Below, one piece after another: positions 9,145 to 19,086 of a stretch of DNA of 64,000 bases. Position 1 is the first letter of the stretch. Every line of letters begins with the position of its first letter. The position numbers were made by a program, and so were the translations under genes. The DNA comes from Aurantiochytrium sp. KH105 (lineage: Eukaryota > Sar > Bigyra > Thraustochytrida > Thraustochytriidae). Under the pieces are notes generated by a model. The model was not told where the DNA came from, did no database searches, and saw nothing but the letters and a program-made list of their open reading frames with translations. The stretch lies in NCBI GenBank assembly GCA_003116975.1, contig BGKB01000235.1, forward strand, positions 1 through 64,000. The letters run 5' to 3'.

Positions 9145-9818
9145 CCTCAAAGACTCGCGACGAACCTTGCCAGCTCGCTTCCGGCTCGTTCGCGTTTTTG
9201 CCGCCCGCGATCAAGCTCTTGCCCATGCAATCGCAAGTCAGCAGACTCCTCCTGCACGCTCGGAGCCGCCAACCCACGAGCATTGCGGCTCGCGTGCTCT
9301 CTCCAGCGAGGCACTCACCCACTTGTGCACGTGAATCGATATATCCGTTGCGCAAGACCTGAGCCTTGCCCCCTTTCTTACCACTCCAGTTCTTTCTCTC
9401 TGAGACAGTGAGTAAGTTCGAGTCAGAGGCCAAAGTTCAACTTTTACTGTGTACAAGCCGCCAGCTTTTCAATAACCTATTTTTAGTGGCGCGCAATCGT
9501 AAAATTCACCGTCAATGAAGAATAGAGCTAAAACTCTGTTGCGACGTAGGCAACGCACTTTGCGCGCAACAGCGGCCGGCAAGAGGCGCAACGCACAAAA
9601 TAACGTCACCCGCCTTCAAGGCAAGCGACGTGAAGGCGGAGCTCGAGGAGGGAGCCCAGAATCGCATCGCGCCGCAGCCGGTGCCGCACGAGGGCGCGTG
9701 GCGCAACGCACGACGCTGAGAGAGCTTGCGCGGCGTCGCCGACCTGCACAGCCCGTCGATAGCAGCCAGCCAGCAAGCAGGCAAGCAACCTGCGACTCGG
9801 GGCGCGCGAGAAATCACC
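9145..9818. promoter_or_regulatory. Shared divergent promoter of CCDC40 and CCDC103
   Basis: This spacer separates the start codons of two motile-cilium genes transcribed away from each other. An imperfect RFX X-box-like inverted repeat, GTTGCGACGTAGGCAAC, lies at 9538-9554: the half-sites GTTGC and GCAAC resemble the X-box, but the spacing is wider than the usual 0-3 bases. The 9-mer GCAACGCAC occurs exactly three times, at 9550, 9588 and 9703. Promoter function is inferred from gene arrangement. Confidence 0.5.
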
Positions 9819-10553
9819 ATGGAGACGGCAGGACTCGACGAGAAGACGCTGCGGCGTGAGCTGGCGACCGCGGCAGAGGCAGACAGGAGGCGCAAGGACG
9901 TAGACGAGATGAAGAAAAGATCCGTCATGACTGCCGGCTCGTACAGCGAGTTCAGAAACCTCGTGGCGTGCGCACAAGAGGGACAGCGGCCCGTCTCGCG
10001 CAAAGAGATGGACTTTATTGGGAACCCTGGCAAGCCCGAGGGATTCATGTACAGCCACCTTCGCAAGGCTGACTGGAAGTCGAAATTCCAATCGTCGTCC
10101 ACGGCACGGCAGCTCTTGCAACGTCACCATCAGCAGCAGCAAGCCAGTCTGGGATCCAATCAAGCCTCAGGGTCAGGGAACTCGAATCAGGAAAGCGAGA
10201 CGGTAGAGATCCCAACGAGCCAGCAGGACTTTGACAGACTCTGGCGTCGCAAAGATTTGAGCGAGGCGCAACGCTGCAATGTCCTTCTCGAGCTTGACAC
10301 CTCTAAAGTCTTTAGCGTCGGCGTGGACGACCTAAGTGGCTTGGTGCAGTGCATCCATTCTTCAATACAGTCTCATCCCGACGCAATCGATCGCGTCAAG
10401 CTCGCAAGCCTTCTCGATGGACTTTCCCGTGTGCCTCGATTTAGTCTTGCGATCGACTTTCTAGGCAAAGCTGATCGCGAGATCGTTGCTACGCTGATTT
10501 CTTTCGTCGGCCGTCCCGATCTTGCGGCACAGTTCAAGGTCCCCAACAATTAA
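9819..10553 (+). CDS. CCDC103: CCDC103/DNAAF19 dynein-arm assembly factor
   Basis: The frame is open from 9726, but the ATG at 9819 (AAATCACCATGG, strong context) gives 244 residues, close to human CCDC103 (242). The N-terminal coiled coil LEKELxxAxxADxKxKxE-like (LDEKTLRRELATAAEADRRR) is followed by SYSEFRNLVACA (human SYEEFRGIVLAS). The C-terminal RPAP3-like domain begins DFDRLWRRKDLSEAQRCNVL (human DFYRDWRR...) and ends RVPRFSLAIDFLGKADRE (human TGRFTLNLSLLSRAERE). A glutamine/serine-rich linker of about 50 residues separates the two. Known role: binding microtubules and assembling or anchoring outer dynein arms. It is head to head with CCDC40, which suggests co-regulation. Confidence 0.9.
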   Translation: METAGLDEKTLRRELATAAEADRRRKDVDEMKKRSVMTAGSYSEFRNLVACAQEGQRPVSRKEMDFIGNPGKPEGFMYSHLRKADWKSKFQSSSTARQLLQRHHQQQQASLGSNQASGSGNSNQESETVEIPTSQQDFDRLWRRKDLSEAQRCNVLLELDTSKVFSVGVDDLSGLVQCIHSSIQSHPDAIDRVKLASLLDGLSRVPRFSLAIDFLGKADREIVATLISFVGRPDLAAQFKVPNN

Positions 10554-11185
10554 AATTGAAAAGAAATCGAAAGTCACGTCGCGGGCCCTGGTATTTACCA
10601 AGATACCACGCTCTGCTAGTACCTTTCCGTGTATGTAATCTTTTTCTTCATCATTTTCTCCTCTGATGACAATATTGCTCACACAAAAAAATGCCGCTGC
10701 ACCTTCACAAGTGGTCGGGTTTCGATGGCTGTCAAAGAAGACAGACAGCGAAGCACGCAACATATTCTTTGACTCGTGCGAAAGAAGAATATATTTGTTG
10801 TTGCAATGTGCACGCGCTTGAATGTCCATGAGCACTTCTCCCCATGTATTCTTGATAGTATCAAGGAAAACCGGTCAAGTGTGTCGAGGTCTCTACATTT
10901 ATCATGATGATTTTTTGAAAGACAGACCCTTACTGTGAGATAGTAGATTCCACTTCACAACGCGCGCGCGCGCACGCTCCTTACGCCGAATCTCCCGAGT
11001 GTTCCCTGTTTTTTTTTTCTTGTTTTTTATTCTGTCTTTTTTGACCAAGTTAGCCGTTTCGATGATCAGTGAGTGACTCGAACCGTCGTCACTCGTCGGA
11101 CTCATCATTGGATCATATGAACGCAGCCGTGGCGAACAGTTTTGCGTGCACCCCGTGAGCGCAGGCTACGTCTGCGCGACCCAAG
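10554..11185. other. Intergenic, no gene seen
   Basis: About 630 bases, AT-richer than the flanking genes, with an alternating GC run (about 10961-10976) and T-runs near 11010-11040. No supported coding frame on either strand. Confidence 0.5.
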
Positions 11186-11824
11186 ATGTTCTCGCAAGGC
11201 TTGCTAGACGTCCAGGACGTGGCATCCGTCTCGAACTTGAAGGAAGAGAGGAACACTGGGAGAGCAGGGCAACATAATGCGCAAGAGGGCAAGCAACCCA
11301 ATGCCGAAGAGCGCAAAAAGAGCAACGCGAGCGCCAAGAAAAGAAGAGGGACTCGCTGGAGTACGACGACCATCGACGCGGGCCTCGAGGTCGAAGACCG
11401 CGAGAGAGTTCTTCCGCCAACAATCGCAGAACGACCTCGTGCAGCAGCCAAATTCGCAAACACGCTCGAGGAATTTGCTCGCGCTGGACTGACCTCACCA
11501 ACGGCGCAGCAGATCAAAAAAGAGCTTGCGGTGATAGACGACTCACGATGGAGACAGTCCATCGCAAGTAGGGTCGTCAAATCGCCTGCAGCAAGTCGAA
11601 GGGTCACAGAGGGCCCGCAGCTCGTTTGTGAAAAAGTAGACTCTGCTGCTTCGCAGGCCAAATTCGCGCAGCGGGTTGCCAGTCTGCTCAAGGAACCTGC
11701 GGCGCGCGTGCGTGAGCTTGAAGCGCGGCAGGCACAACTTCGCGTGCTCATTCAGGACGTGGAACGATCGCCGGACGATGACGTTCCTGCGCACGTTGTT
11801 TCTTTCATGCAAACACTGTTGTAA
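11186..11824 (+). CDS. Uncharacterised 212-residue charged protein
   Basis: Starts at an ATG (CCCAAGATG). I do not recognise it. Residues 20-55 are very polar and basic (ending AKKRRGTRW, a possible nuclear signal), residues about 85-135 are predicted helical (TLEEFARAG, QQIKKELAVID) and residues 155-212 look like a helical, possibly coiled-coil end (KFAQRVASLLKE, ARVRELEARQAQLRVLI). No signal peptide or membrane segment. GC at third positions and absence of low complexity support real coding. It lies downstream of CCDC103 on the same strand, about 630 bases away; no functional inference is justified. Confidence 0.6.
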   Translation: MFSQGLLDVQDVASVSNLKEERNTGRAGQHNAQEGKQPNAEERKKSNASAKKRRGTRWSTTTIDAGLEVEDRERVLPPTIAERPRAAAKFANTLEEFARAGLTSPTAQQIKKELAVIDDSRWRQSIASRVVKSPAASRRVTEGPQLVCEKVDSAASQAKFAQRVASLLKEPAARVRELEARQAQLRVLIQDVERSPDDDVPAHVVSFMQTLL

Positions 11825-12138
11825 TAAAACCCACATTTCTTGTATGCTTTGCTCTCATTTCCTTCCCTTTTTTCTTACTGCTTCATTCCATCCACTCCGC
11901 ACTTTGTGCCACAGTACTTTCCGCCGAACGCATGCGCTTGGGTCAAGCAATCGAGGTGCTGTCCTCGATTTGAGGCCTCAATCTTGAGACAAAAGTCACG
12001 CCAGCTACAAGTCGAGTCAAGAGGAAAATTGGAAAGTGAGCCAAGAGCAGGTCAGGCCCATTCTCGGCATTTCGGTCCTCTCTGGCTGGCTGCAGGACGG
12101 AAACCGGGCAAAAGTCGCAAAGGTACTTGATATCTTTA
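11825..12138. other. Short convergent intergenic region
   Basis: About 310 bases between the ends of two convergent genes. No coding frame supported; it presumably holds both 3' untranslated regions. Confidence 0.4.
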
Positions 12139-13584
12139 TCATCGTCTTAGCCGTACGTAAAAAGCGCCTTGATGCCCATTTCTGTCTTTGCCGATCATGT
12201 ATGTGTAGCCTTTTCTGTCAAGGTAGTCGCGAACCTGATCGAAAAGCTTGTATAGTCGTTGTGTTGTGTGATGGCCCGAGCCCGTGACTACCCAAACGTA
12301 GCCAGAATTCGCGTCCGGGTGCTCCGTGTCCACCTCATAAAAGGGAGAGGTCGGGAGGATTTTATCCAAAACGACTTCATAAGTGTATGCAGATTGGAAA
12401 TGCAAATCGAGCACGCCACGGTGCGTGTGCACGCTATTTGCCTCATAAAAGCGCTGAATTGGATCTGGAATATCAAAGGTGCTCGCATTTCGCGCAGCGG
12501 CGTCGACCCAAAGTTCTTGGGGAATTCGTTTCGTGCGTACCGCCTTCGCACGACTAGATTCCGAAGCTATTCCACTTGTCGTGGTATCCTCGGACCCGGT
12601 CTTGTGCGCGGCGCTCATCTTGAGCCTCTGAGCCATTGTCATGGTCACTTCGTCAACTGGGTCTCGTGGGGGCAAACTGGGCATCTGAATAGCTTCAGCT
12701 GGCGTTGGCATGTCCTGCGCAGCCCAAGGGTTAGCAGGCGCCGAGGCCGGTGATGCAGAGGAAAGAAGGGGTGAGGCCGACGCAAGCAATGAAGACGATG
12801 ACTGCGCCGACGCGCTTGCCTGGAGGTCGCTGGCCGGGGGAGGGCCCCATGGCTGAGAAGTGGCAGCAAAGTAGTCTTTACCCGAGGTGGCCCATGGCGA
12901 CCCATCAGGCCCGAAGTCAGCGTTGGAGCCTGAGGACGACGAACTCCAAGGATTCGTCTCGGTCGATGCCTGCACAAACGAGCCCGCGGGTTGTGATCCA
13001 GCACCTTCGTGCTGATAATACCCTTGGCCTTGCTCCCCTCCGTAGGCGTACGGCTGCTGCGTCTGTTCGGTCTTGTCAAAGGGCTGCTGATGATCTTGTT
13101 GATTTTGATACTGATATTGATTGTCGTAATCCTGGTACTGTTGGTACTGTTGATATTGCTGGTGCTGCTGATACTGATGTTGCTGTTGGTGCTGATTTTG
13201 CAAGGCATCCATCTGACGCTGGTGAGCCTGCAAGGAAGCTTCGTATGCTTGCTTTTGTCGGTCTTGGCTCGCAAGACGTGCGGCCAGATCGGCGTCCGAG
13301 GGCGAAGATGCAGTGTTGAGACGCTTGGCATCGCCAGGATGCTTGTAGAGACAACCCTCGGTCCGGCAGTGCGCGCCAAATCGGCACGGTTTGGCCGAGA
13401 ACTTGGCAAGAAGCGCAGCCTTCTCCTCGGGAGACACATGTTTGTTGCGGCATTTGTTGCCAAAGAGACAGTTACCAGTGAGAAAAGGCATGCAAACAAC
13501 ATCTTCGTTTACAACGTGTTTCGTGGGGTGCCTGTAAGCACAGCCTTTGCGCTTGCACGCGAGACCGTATGTGCACATTGGCAT
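12139..13584 (-). CDS. CCCH zinc-finger, prion-like and Smr-domain protein
   Basis: 481 residues from an ATG. Three CCCH fingers at the N-terminus: C-x5-C-x4-C-x3-H (CTYGLACKRKGCAYRH), C-x7-C-x5-C-x3-H (CMPFLTGNCLFGNKCRNKH) and C-x5-C-x4-C-x3-H (CRFGAHCRTEGCLYKH). Residues about 125-185 are a Gln/Tyr/His-rich prion-like tract, followed by a Ser/Ala-rich linker. Residues about 385-481 are an Smr domain, with D-L-H (GVLDLHFQ) and the GSGHHT loop. Smr domains bind or cut RNA, often on ribosomes (Cue2/N4BP2 type). Prediction: an RNA-binding, possibly endonucleolytic mRNA-surveillance factor that may condense. A branch-like CACTAAC and a CAG acceptor lie just 5' of the ATG, so a 5'-UTR intron is likely. 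Confidence 0.85.
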   Translation of the reverse strand: MPMCTYGLACKRKGCAYRHPTKHVVNEDVVCMPFLTGNCLFGNKCRNKHVSPEEKAALLAKFSAKPCRFGAHCRTEGCLYKHPGDAKRLNTASSPSDADLAARLASQDRQKQAYEASLQAHQRQMDALQNQHQQQHQYQQHQQYQQYQQYQDYDNQYQYQNQQDHQQPFDKTEQTQQPYAYGGEQGQGYYQHEGAGSQPAGSFVQASTETNPWSSSSSGSNADFGPDGSPWATSGKDYFAATSQPWGPPPASDLQASASAQSSSSLLASASPLLSSASPASAPANPWAAQDMPTPAEAIQMPSLPPRDPVDEVTMTMAQRLKMSAAHKTGSEDTTTSGIASESSRAKAVRTKRIPQELWVDAAARNASTFDIPDPIQRFYEANSVHTHRGVLDLHFQSAYTYEVVLDKILPTSPFYEVDTEHPDANSGYVWVVTGSGHHTTQRLYKLFDQVRDYLDRKGYTYMIGKDRNGHQGAFYVRLRR

Positions 13585-15490
13585 ACGCTGCGCAAGAAAT
13601 TCGTCGTTAGTGCAAAGGTGCCATTTGCTGCTTTTGCTCGTTCATCCTTCTTTGCGCAGCACTGACCGCTCCTCACGCGTGGTCGCCTTGACGCCAGGTC
13701 GCCCCCGATCAAGCATGTTATTCCTGCGTGCTGCAATCGATATCTTTGGCTTTTGCAGTGCGCCGCGTCACGAGGATGCGCGTGCTCCACGACACCGCGG
13801 CCGGGTCCTCTGTCTACGTACCTGCTCCCGTTTGGGGCCCATCGTTCCGCGCGCGCGTACAACGCGCTTGTATACGGGGTGACACAAGGGGTGATTGCCA
13901 CGTGTGTCTGTTTGCCACTTCACTCCTCATTCTCATTTTTTCAACAGATAACCAACACAGACAACGCAAGTTGCTTCGGGGCGATGTAGAAGGCAAAAGA
14001 TCATCGCAAGCTGTTCCACCATCGAATGCATTGAGGAGAGGTGAGTGTCATGATGACGACGCGGCATAGCCTATGTTTGGCGGCGCAGGGGCTAGGCTAC
14101 CGTGGTCGAAAAAAAAAAGGTAAATGAGAAGGAAGAGCTCTGCGTTGTCGATTGACACATGACGTAGTGAAAGCACGGAAATGGTGGCGACCGACACCTC
14201 GTGCTTGTTGCGAATGGGAAAACAAAAGAGAGGGATGACTGTATTTTAATTTTAAAAAATTAGATGCCTGCTAGAACAACGTGGCGCGAGGTTGTGTGAA
14301 GCGAGGCGAGGTCAGACTTGAAGACTCCGAAAATTGCAGCAGCAGCGCAACCTCGCTTTACGAGGCAGACCAGCCGTGTCCATTTGCCAATGAGCCACGG
14401 ATTGGAGAATGGAGTAGGCATGTCCTCTTCTTTGCAGGCCTTGAACCACATCACATGATCAATTAGTTGAATGCTCGCCGTCAGTCCAAATTCGACTGTT
14501 CGCTCGTACGAGACATGAGATGTTTCGTTCAACTTCGTGCATATGAGATCATCTATCTCTGCAATGGCATAAGTTGTTATATTGAGGCAAGAAAAGTCGA
14601 ACAGCGGAATCTCGCGTAGATTTTAATCACCAGCATCTTGCGCAGGTTTCTATCATGAGTAAATTGTGCAGCTCGAGCGATCTACACAGCTTGAGCAGAT
14701 TGCACAGCGTTCCATCTTCACTCTTGATAATTTTAGTCTCGATGCACCGGTTCTGAGAGCACTTCGTAAAAGGCCCAGCACAAGTGGAAAGGTTCGCCGT
14801 TGATGGAGGACGGAGCGGAACGTTGAAGGCCGGCCCACTTTGTCATCTTACAAATAAATAAAAACTCAATTCACGGCCAGCCAAACGCGGGCGGAAGAGA
14901 GAGCGAAAGAGGCGTTTTCGGCTCTTGATTTCCCAAACTCATTTGTCTTGACAGTGAGAGTTCTTGCAAATGGCCTGCTCAGCTCAGCTCTGCTTCGCTC
15001 TGTTCTTCTATTCTTGGGTCTTGACATGCCGAGAGCGAGAACTTGTCGCTGCAGCTGCCGACGCGCAGACGACTGGGGCAACAGCACTGGTGCCACTTTG
15101 TGACAGTGGCTGTGGCCATGGTGGCTGTGGCTGTGGCTGGCTACGGCTCGCCATCGCGGTCGCCCAAAAGCGAGTGGCTGTGGAAAGTATAGGGTGGTCC
15201 GGCTTGTTCCCGCAGTTTTTCCGCACAACGCAACGCCTCATTCTCTCGAGCCGCTCTCGGCCGAGAGCCGTGCGAGCAACGTGCGCGCAACACATCTCGG
15301 AACAATTGCTTGCTTGCCGTTGCTTGCTCTGCCTTGCGGCTGTGGTGTGGCTGGTTGGCTGGCTGGTATGGCTGGCTGGCGGGGCGGCAGTTGGGCCGTG
15401 GGGGAGTTACAACCGGCCTTGTGTTTTCGTGGGGTGTGCGCTCTGCGCGCGCGATCCCAGCCACCCAAAATTGCAGTATACCATCACCGC

Positions 15491-15522
15491 TCGTCTCGTC
15501 TCGTCTCGTCTCGTCTCGTCTT
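15491..15522. repeat. TCGTC pentamer microsatellite
   Basis: Six tandem TCGTC units followed by a decaying copy. Confidence 0.9.
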
Positions 15523-16856
15523 GTCCCTTCCTCCCGTGCCCGTCCCGCCAACGGTCGCCGACAGCGGGCTGCGTGGCGACAGCGACTGCGATCGGGAGGA
15601 CGGGTGGGTGGTCCGGCGCGGTCCGGCCCGCGTCGCTGCGGCCGCGGCATGGCGACTGCACCGCGGGGGGCGCGCGCCTCTGCCGGCGATACGAGGCCTT
15701 CCCGAGACTGCCCGTCATCCAACATAAAGTAACAATGCACTGCGGCGCGTTGAGTTCTCATGAGCCAGAAACCGCAGCAGCAGCAGCAGCAGCTGTAGTG
15801 TAGCTTGCATCATCAAGCACGGCCTTCGCCTTCATCTTCGAGTTCGACTTCGAGTCCGAGAGTTGCCGGGAGAGACTCGGAGGGAGGCTCTGCCAGGGTT
15901 GGTTCCAAGGTCGTGATCGTGATGGCGGTGATGTGAAATGGGTGGTGTCCTTCTTCTTCTTGTTCTTCTTCTTTCGCGGAGAACTACAACCAACCATGTC
16001 AGTGTGTGTTTCCCTACACGAAAAAGGCGTACGAAGGCACAGACAGCTGCCGGCTGCTGCAGCTGCTGCTGCTGATGCTTCTGAGCCGTGATGTGATGTC
16101 CATTAGACAAAGGAAAGGGCCATCCGCCGCAGCGTCTTCCTCAAGCGGCAACGACAAAAGAATGAATGCATCGTTGGCAACCAACGATTGGGCCGGCCCC
16201 AAGGGTGGATTTAGGGCCAGCAGGGGCCCGTGGGCCTGCCCGCCAGTGATGGGCCCTGTGAGTGAGTGGTGGGTGGGTGGTGTTGTCTTACACCAGGGAC
16301 TCGTTGGTTACAATGAGGACGCGCTGCAGCCGCTCACGGGCGAGGGTCATCGCTTACGGTGAGGTCTCACCGAGAAGTGAAAAAGTAAAATTCCGCTCGC
16401 AAAGCAAGTCATCATATCACGTCTCGTGGCCAAGCTTCGCCGATCGATATCGGTCGATCGATCACGCTTCACTTGCACCGATCACGCCTCCGACGGCCGC
16501 GGCGATCGCCTCGCATCACGACCCGCACTCGTGGCGCCCGCCGTGCTGAAGCTCGCAGTCCCGGCAGCTTGCTGCTTTATGCTCGCGCCGCCCACCCGTG
16601 GGAGGTCGTACTGTTTGGGAGCTAGGGAGTAGAAAAGCTGTCTCGCAGCAGCAGCTGGCCTCGCTGCTTCTTGAGCCGAAGTTGCCACTCTTCTCTCGGA
16701 GGGACCGCGGCTTCGGTCTCGCGCAGCAGCAGCAGCAGCAGCAGCTCCAGACGCGGGTCCGCTCGAGGCGCGGACTCGGGACGACCGGGCCTGAGGAGGA
16801 CCGCTGCGAGATAGCTGCGATGGATGCCGCGACCATCCCATCCCGCTGCTAATCCA

Positions 16857-16880
16857 CCCATCCATCCATCCATCCATCCC
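16857..16880. repeat. CATC tetramer microsatellite
   Basis: Five to six tandem CATC units. Confidence 0.9.
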
Positions 16881-17713
16881 ATACCATTTTCTGGCTTCAC
16901 ACGGGGCGCACGCCGCGCGTGGACGCGACCACGGCGACGTGCGCAGGTATGCGTGCGTGCCGGTGTGCCAAGAGACTCGCCCGCGGGGGCTGGCCAGCGC
17001 TCGCGAGGTGTCGCGGCCCCCAGCCTGCCTGCACGCGCTCCCACTCTCTGCACACGGCCGGCCATACAGTGAGCCAGGTGCAGTCGAGTCTCGGCGCGGG
17101 GCGCGCGCCACTTCGCTGCCGCTCGCGCGCCTCCCTTGCTCGCTTGCGTGCTCCGCCGCACACCTCCCTGGCGCCGCGCCTCCGCGTGTGCGTGTATGCG
17201 CAAAGGGCGCGCGCCCCGCGCGAGACTGCGCAAGCCACGACTTCGCTTCGCAGCGCAGCGCTTCGCAAGACACCGCTCGCATCACAGCGCATCTTGTCCG
17301 CGAGCCGCGCCTTGCCTCGTCTTGCCTCGCCTCCCCGTTGCTCTCGCTTCGCCTTGCCTCCGAGTTGCCTTGCCTCCGAGTTGCCTTGCCTCGCTCGCCT
17401 CGCCCGCGCGCCTCCTCTCCTCGCGGCGCTTTTCATCCCGTCCCAGCCAGTCCATCACAGCTCGCAATCGTGTCGCTGCTGCGCGCCGTCGGGAGCAGCC
17501 GCAGCGGCTGCAGCGGGCGGGCGCGAGCGCAGTCCGCGCGCGCGCCGCGCGTGGCGCAAGCCTGCGAGCGGGCGGGCGCGCACAGCAAGCCGCAGCAGGC
17601 GAGCGACTGCGCCAACAAGCAAGCAAGCGAGCAAGCAAGCTAGCGAGCGAGCGAGCACGCAAGCCAGCAAGCTAGGCCTTCTTCGGTGGCCAGCGCGGCG
17701 CGTGCACGGTGTC

Positions 17714-17908
17714 CGTCCTCCTTTTCACTTTCTTTTTCCTCCCTTCTTTCCTTCCTTTCTTTCCTTCTTTCTTTTCTTTTCTTTTCTTTTTCTGTTTTGC
17801 TTTCCCGCTTCGGGAGCTTCGGCTTCTTCCGTTTCCTGCGCTTCCCCTGTTCTTTTCTTTTCTTTTCTTTTCTTTGCTTTGCTTTTCTTTTCCTTTCCTT
17901 TCCTTTTA
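17714..17908. repeat. Polypyrimidine (C/T) tract
   Basis: Almost pure pyrimidine on the plus strand in two blocks (about 17714-17793 and 17849-17907), made of TTTCC/TTTTC units, with a GC-richer break between. It ends CCTTTTAG, which resembles a splice acceptor. Mirror-symmetric TTTTC runs could form triplex (H-) DNA. Confidence 0.8.
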
Positions 17909-18137
17909 GTTTCTGTGTTAGTTACTTCTTTCCAAAGTTCTCCCGGCACGGGGTGGCCGGGACCACGTCATTGGCAGAAACCAAACAGCCAACTGGGAAC
18001 CGCGCGCGCGCTGGACGCGGCCTCGAAGGTATTCAGACATACATACGCCTGCGGCGCGGCGAGCGCGGACAGCAAACTCGGAAAGAAAGCGGGGAGAGGA
18101 CGCTCGCTAGCTAGCTCTGCACGAGCGGCAGCCGGAG

Positions 18138-18818
18138 ATGCTCGTGCTCGTGCGCGCAGACCAGACCATCGAGAAGCTTGCGGAAATGGTGTCACTCTTC
18201 TCGTCAGCGCTTGCCGGCGTGGTGAGCGTGAAGAAGGCCAAGGCCAAGCTCGCAAGCGTCGCCAAGCCCAACCGGAGGCGGCGCAGGCCCAGGACGGTCA
18301 CGTGCTCGAGCGAAGAACTGCGCAGACAGGTCGCAGGCCAAGACCCCGTCAAGCTCTACGCCCCGGCTTCAGTCGCGTCCATCACTGAGGCGCTCCAAGA
18401 GTGCAAGCAGGCCGCGCAGCTTCGCGTTGACGCTGGGCCCGAGCCCGTCGTCGCCTCGAGCAGCTCGCGCGTACCGCCGCGGCCCATCGCCGGCCAGGAG
18501 AATGCCTTTCTCCAGAAAATGTGGGACAACCTCTACGCCAACACGCAGAGCCCGAACAAGAGCAACCAAGAAGAGGAAAAAGACGAGGAGCCTCTGTCCA
18601 GAACCTCCTCAGGACTCTCGACCTCGTCAGCCTCCTCGTCCTCGTCAGCTTTTTCTGCCGGTTCCGCAGCGATCGAGGGGAAAAAGAGCTGTGGGGCCGG
18701 CGGGAGAACCACCAAGAACTCCAGCGTCCTCGCACGCGATGTGCGTGAAAAGCTCAAGTCGGGTAAAACTGCGCGTGACCTTATCGAGACCGTCCAGTCA
18801 CTCACTCTCGGCGCTTAA
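18138..18818 (+). CDS. Uncharacterised 226-residue protein
   Basis: The frame starts at the ATG at 18138. A second in-frame ATG at 18186 (GGAAATGG) has a better context and would give 210 residues. I do not recognise it. After the second Met come a short hydrophobic helix (LFSSALAGVV), a Lys/Arg-rich segment (KPNRRRRRPRTV, possible nuclear or RNA-binding signal), a conserved-looking ENAFLQKMWDNLYAN, a Ser-rich acidic region and a helical end (ARDVREKLKSGKTARDLI). The polypyrimidine tract lies about 230 bases upstream. It is convergent with the CEP164-like gene. Confidence 0.55.
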   Translation: MLVLVRADQTIEKLAEMVSLFSSALAGVVSVKKAKAKLASVAKPNRRRRRPRTVTCSSEELRRQVAGQDPVKLYAPASVASITEALQECKQAAQLRVDAGPEPVVASSSSRVPPRPIAGQENAFLQKMWDNLYANTQSPNKSNQEEEKDEEPLSRTSSGLSTSSASSSSSAFSAGSAAIEGKKSCGAGGRTTKNSSVLARDVREKLKSGKTARDLIETVQSLTLGA

Positions 18819-19086
18819 ACGTCCTCGCTTCCCGCTCATCATATCTCTGCAATATACACCTTCTATTACGGAACGTGCCACACGTGCTCCTCCGACGCGC
18901 TGCGACTTTTCTCACCCCAATGTAGCTTGGTGACAATAGAGAGAAAAGCTCGCCCGCCCTTGTGTTCATTTCTGTCATTTCTGTCTAGCCTCCTCGTGAA
19001 TTTTACTAGCTTATTTGCGAAACAAATCATTTGCAACACTGTGTTTTCATTCATGTCCTGCCTAACTCCCACTCTTGATTCATCTC
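18819..19086. other. Convergent intergenic spacer
   Basis: Short AT-rich spacer between two convergent stop codons; no feature beyond presumed 3' ends. Confidence 0.4.

Larger units (their letters stand above)
13585..18137. other. 4.5-kb gene-poor, repeat-rich stretch
   Basis: Long open frames on both strands here are Arg/Ser/Ala-rich products of GC-rich or simple sequence, with no recognisable domain. It contains a TCGTC pentamer array, a CATC array, a 17-base direct repeat (CCTTGCCTCCGAGTTG, near 17353), GCAA/GCGA tetramers (about 17615-17670) and a long polypyrimidine tract. I cannot exclude a multi-exon or noncoding gene. Confidence 0.5.

Noticed and set aside
13585-13780. Coding first exon for the CCCH-Smr gene (short frame beginning MLDRGRPGVK)
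   Set aside because: The acceptor before the ATG looks real, but no good donor in the required phase joins this frame; a 5'-UTR intron is the safer reading.
14260-14532. 90-codon minus-strand frame beginning MNETSHVSYERT
   Set aside because: Looks less random than its neighbours but has no recognisable motif, homologue or splice context that I can support.
16482-18388. Overlapping long frames on both strands, including a 489-codon plus-strand frame
   Set aside because: Arg/Ala/Ser simple-sequence products that run through microsatellites and the polypyrimidine tract; no domain and no consistent codon bias.
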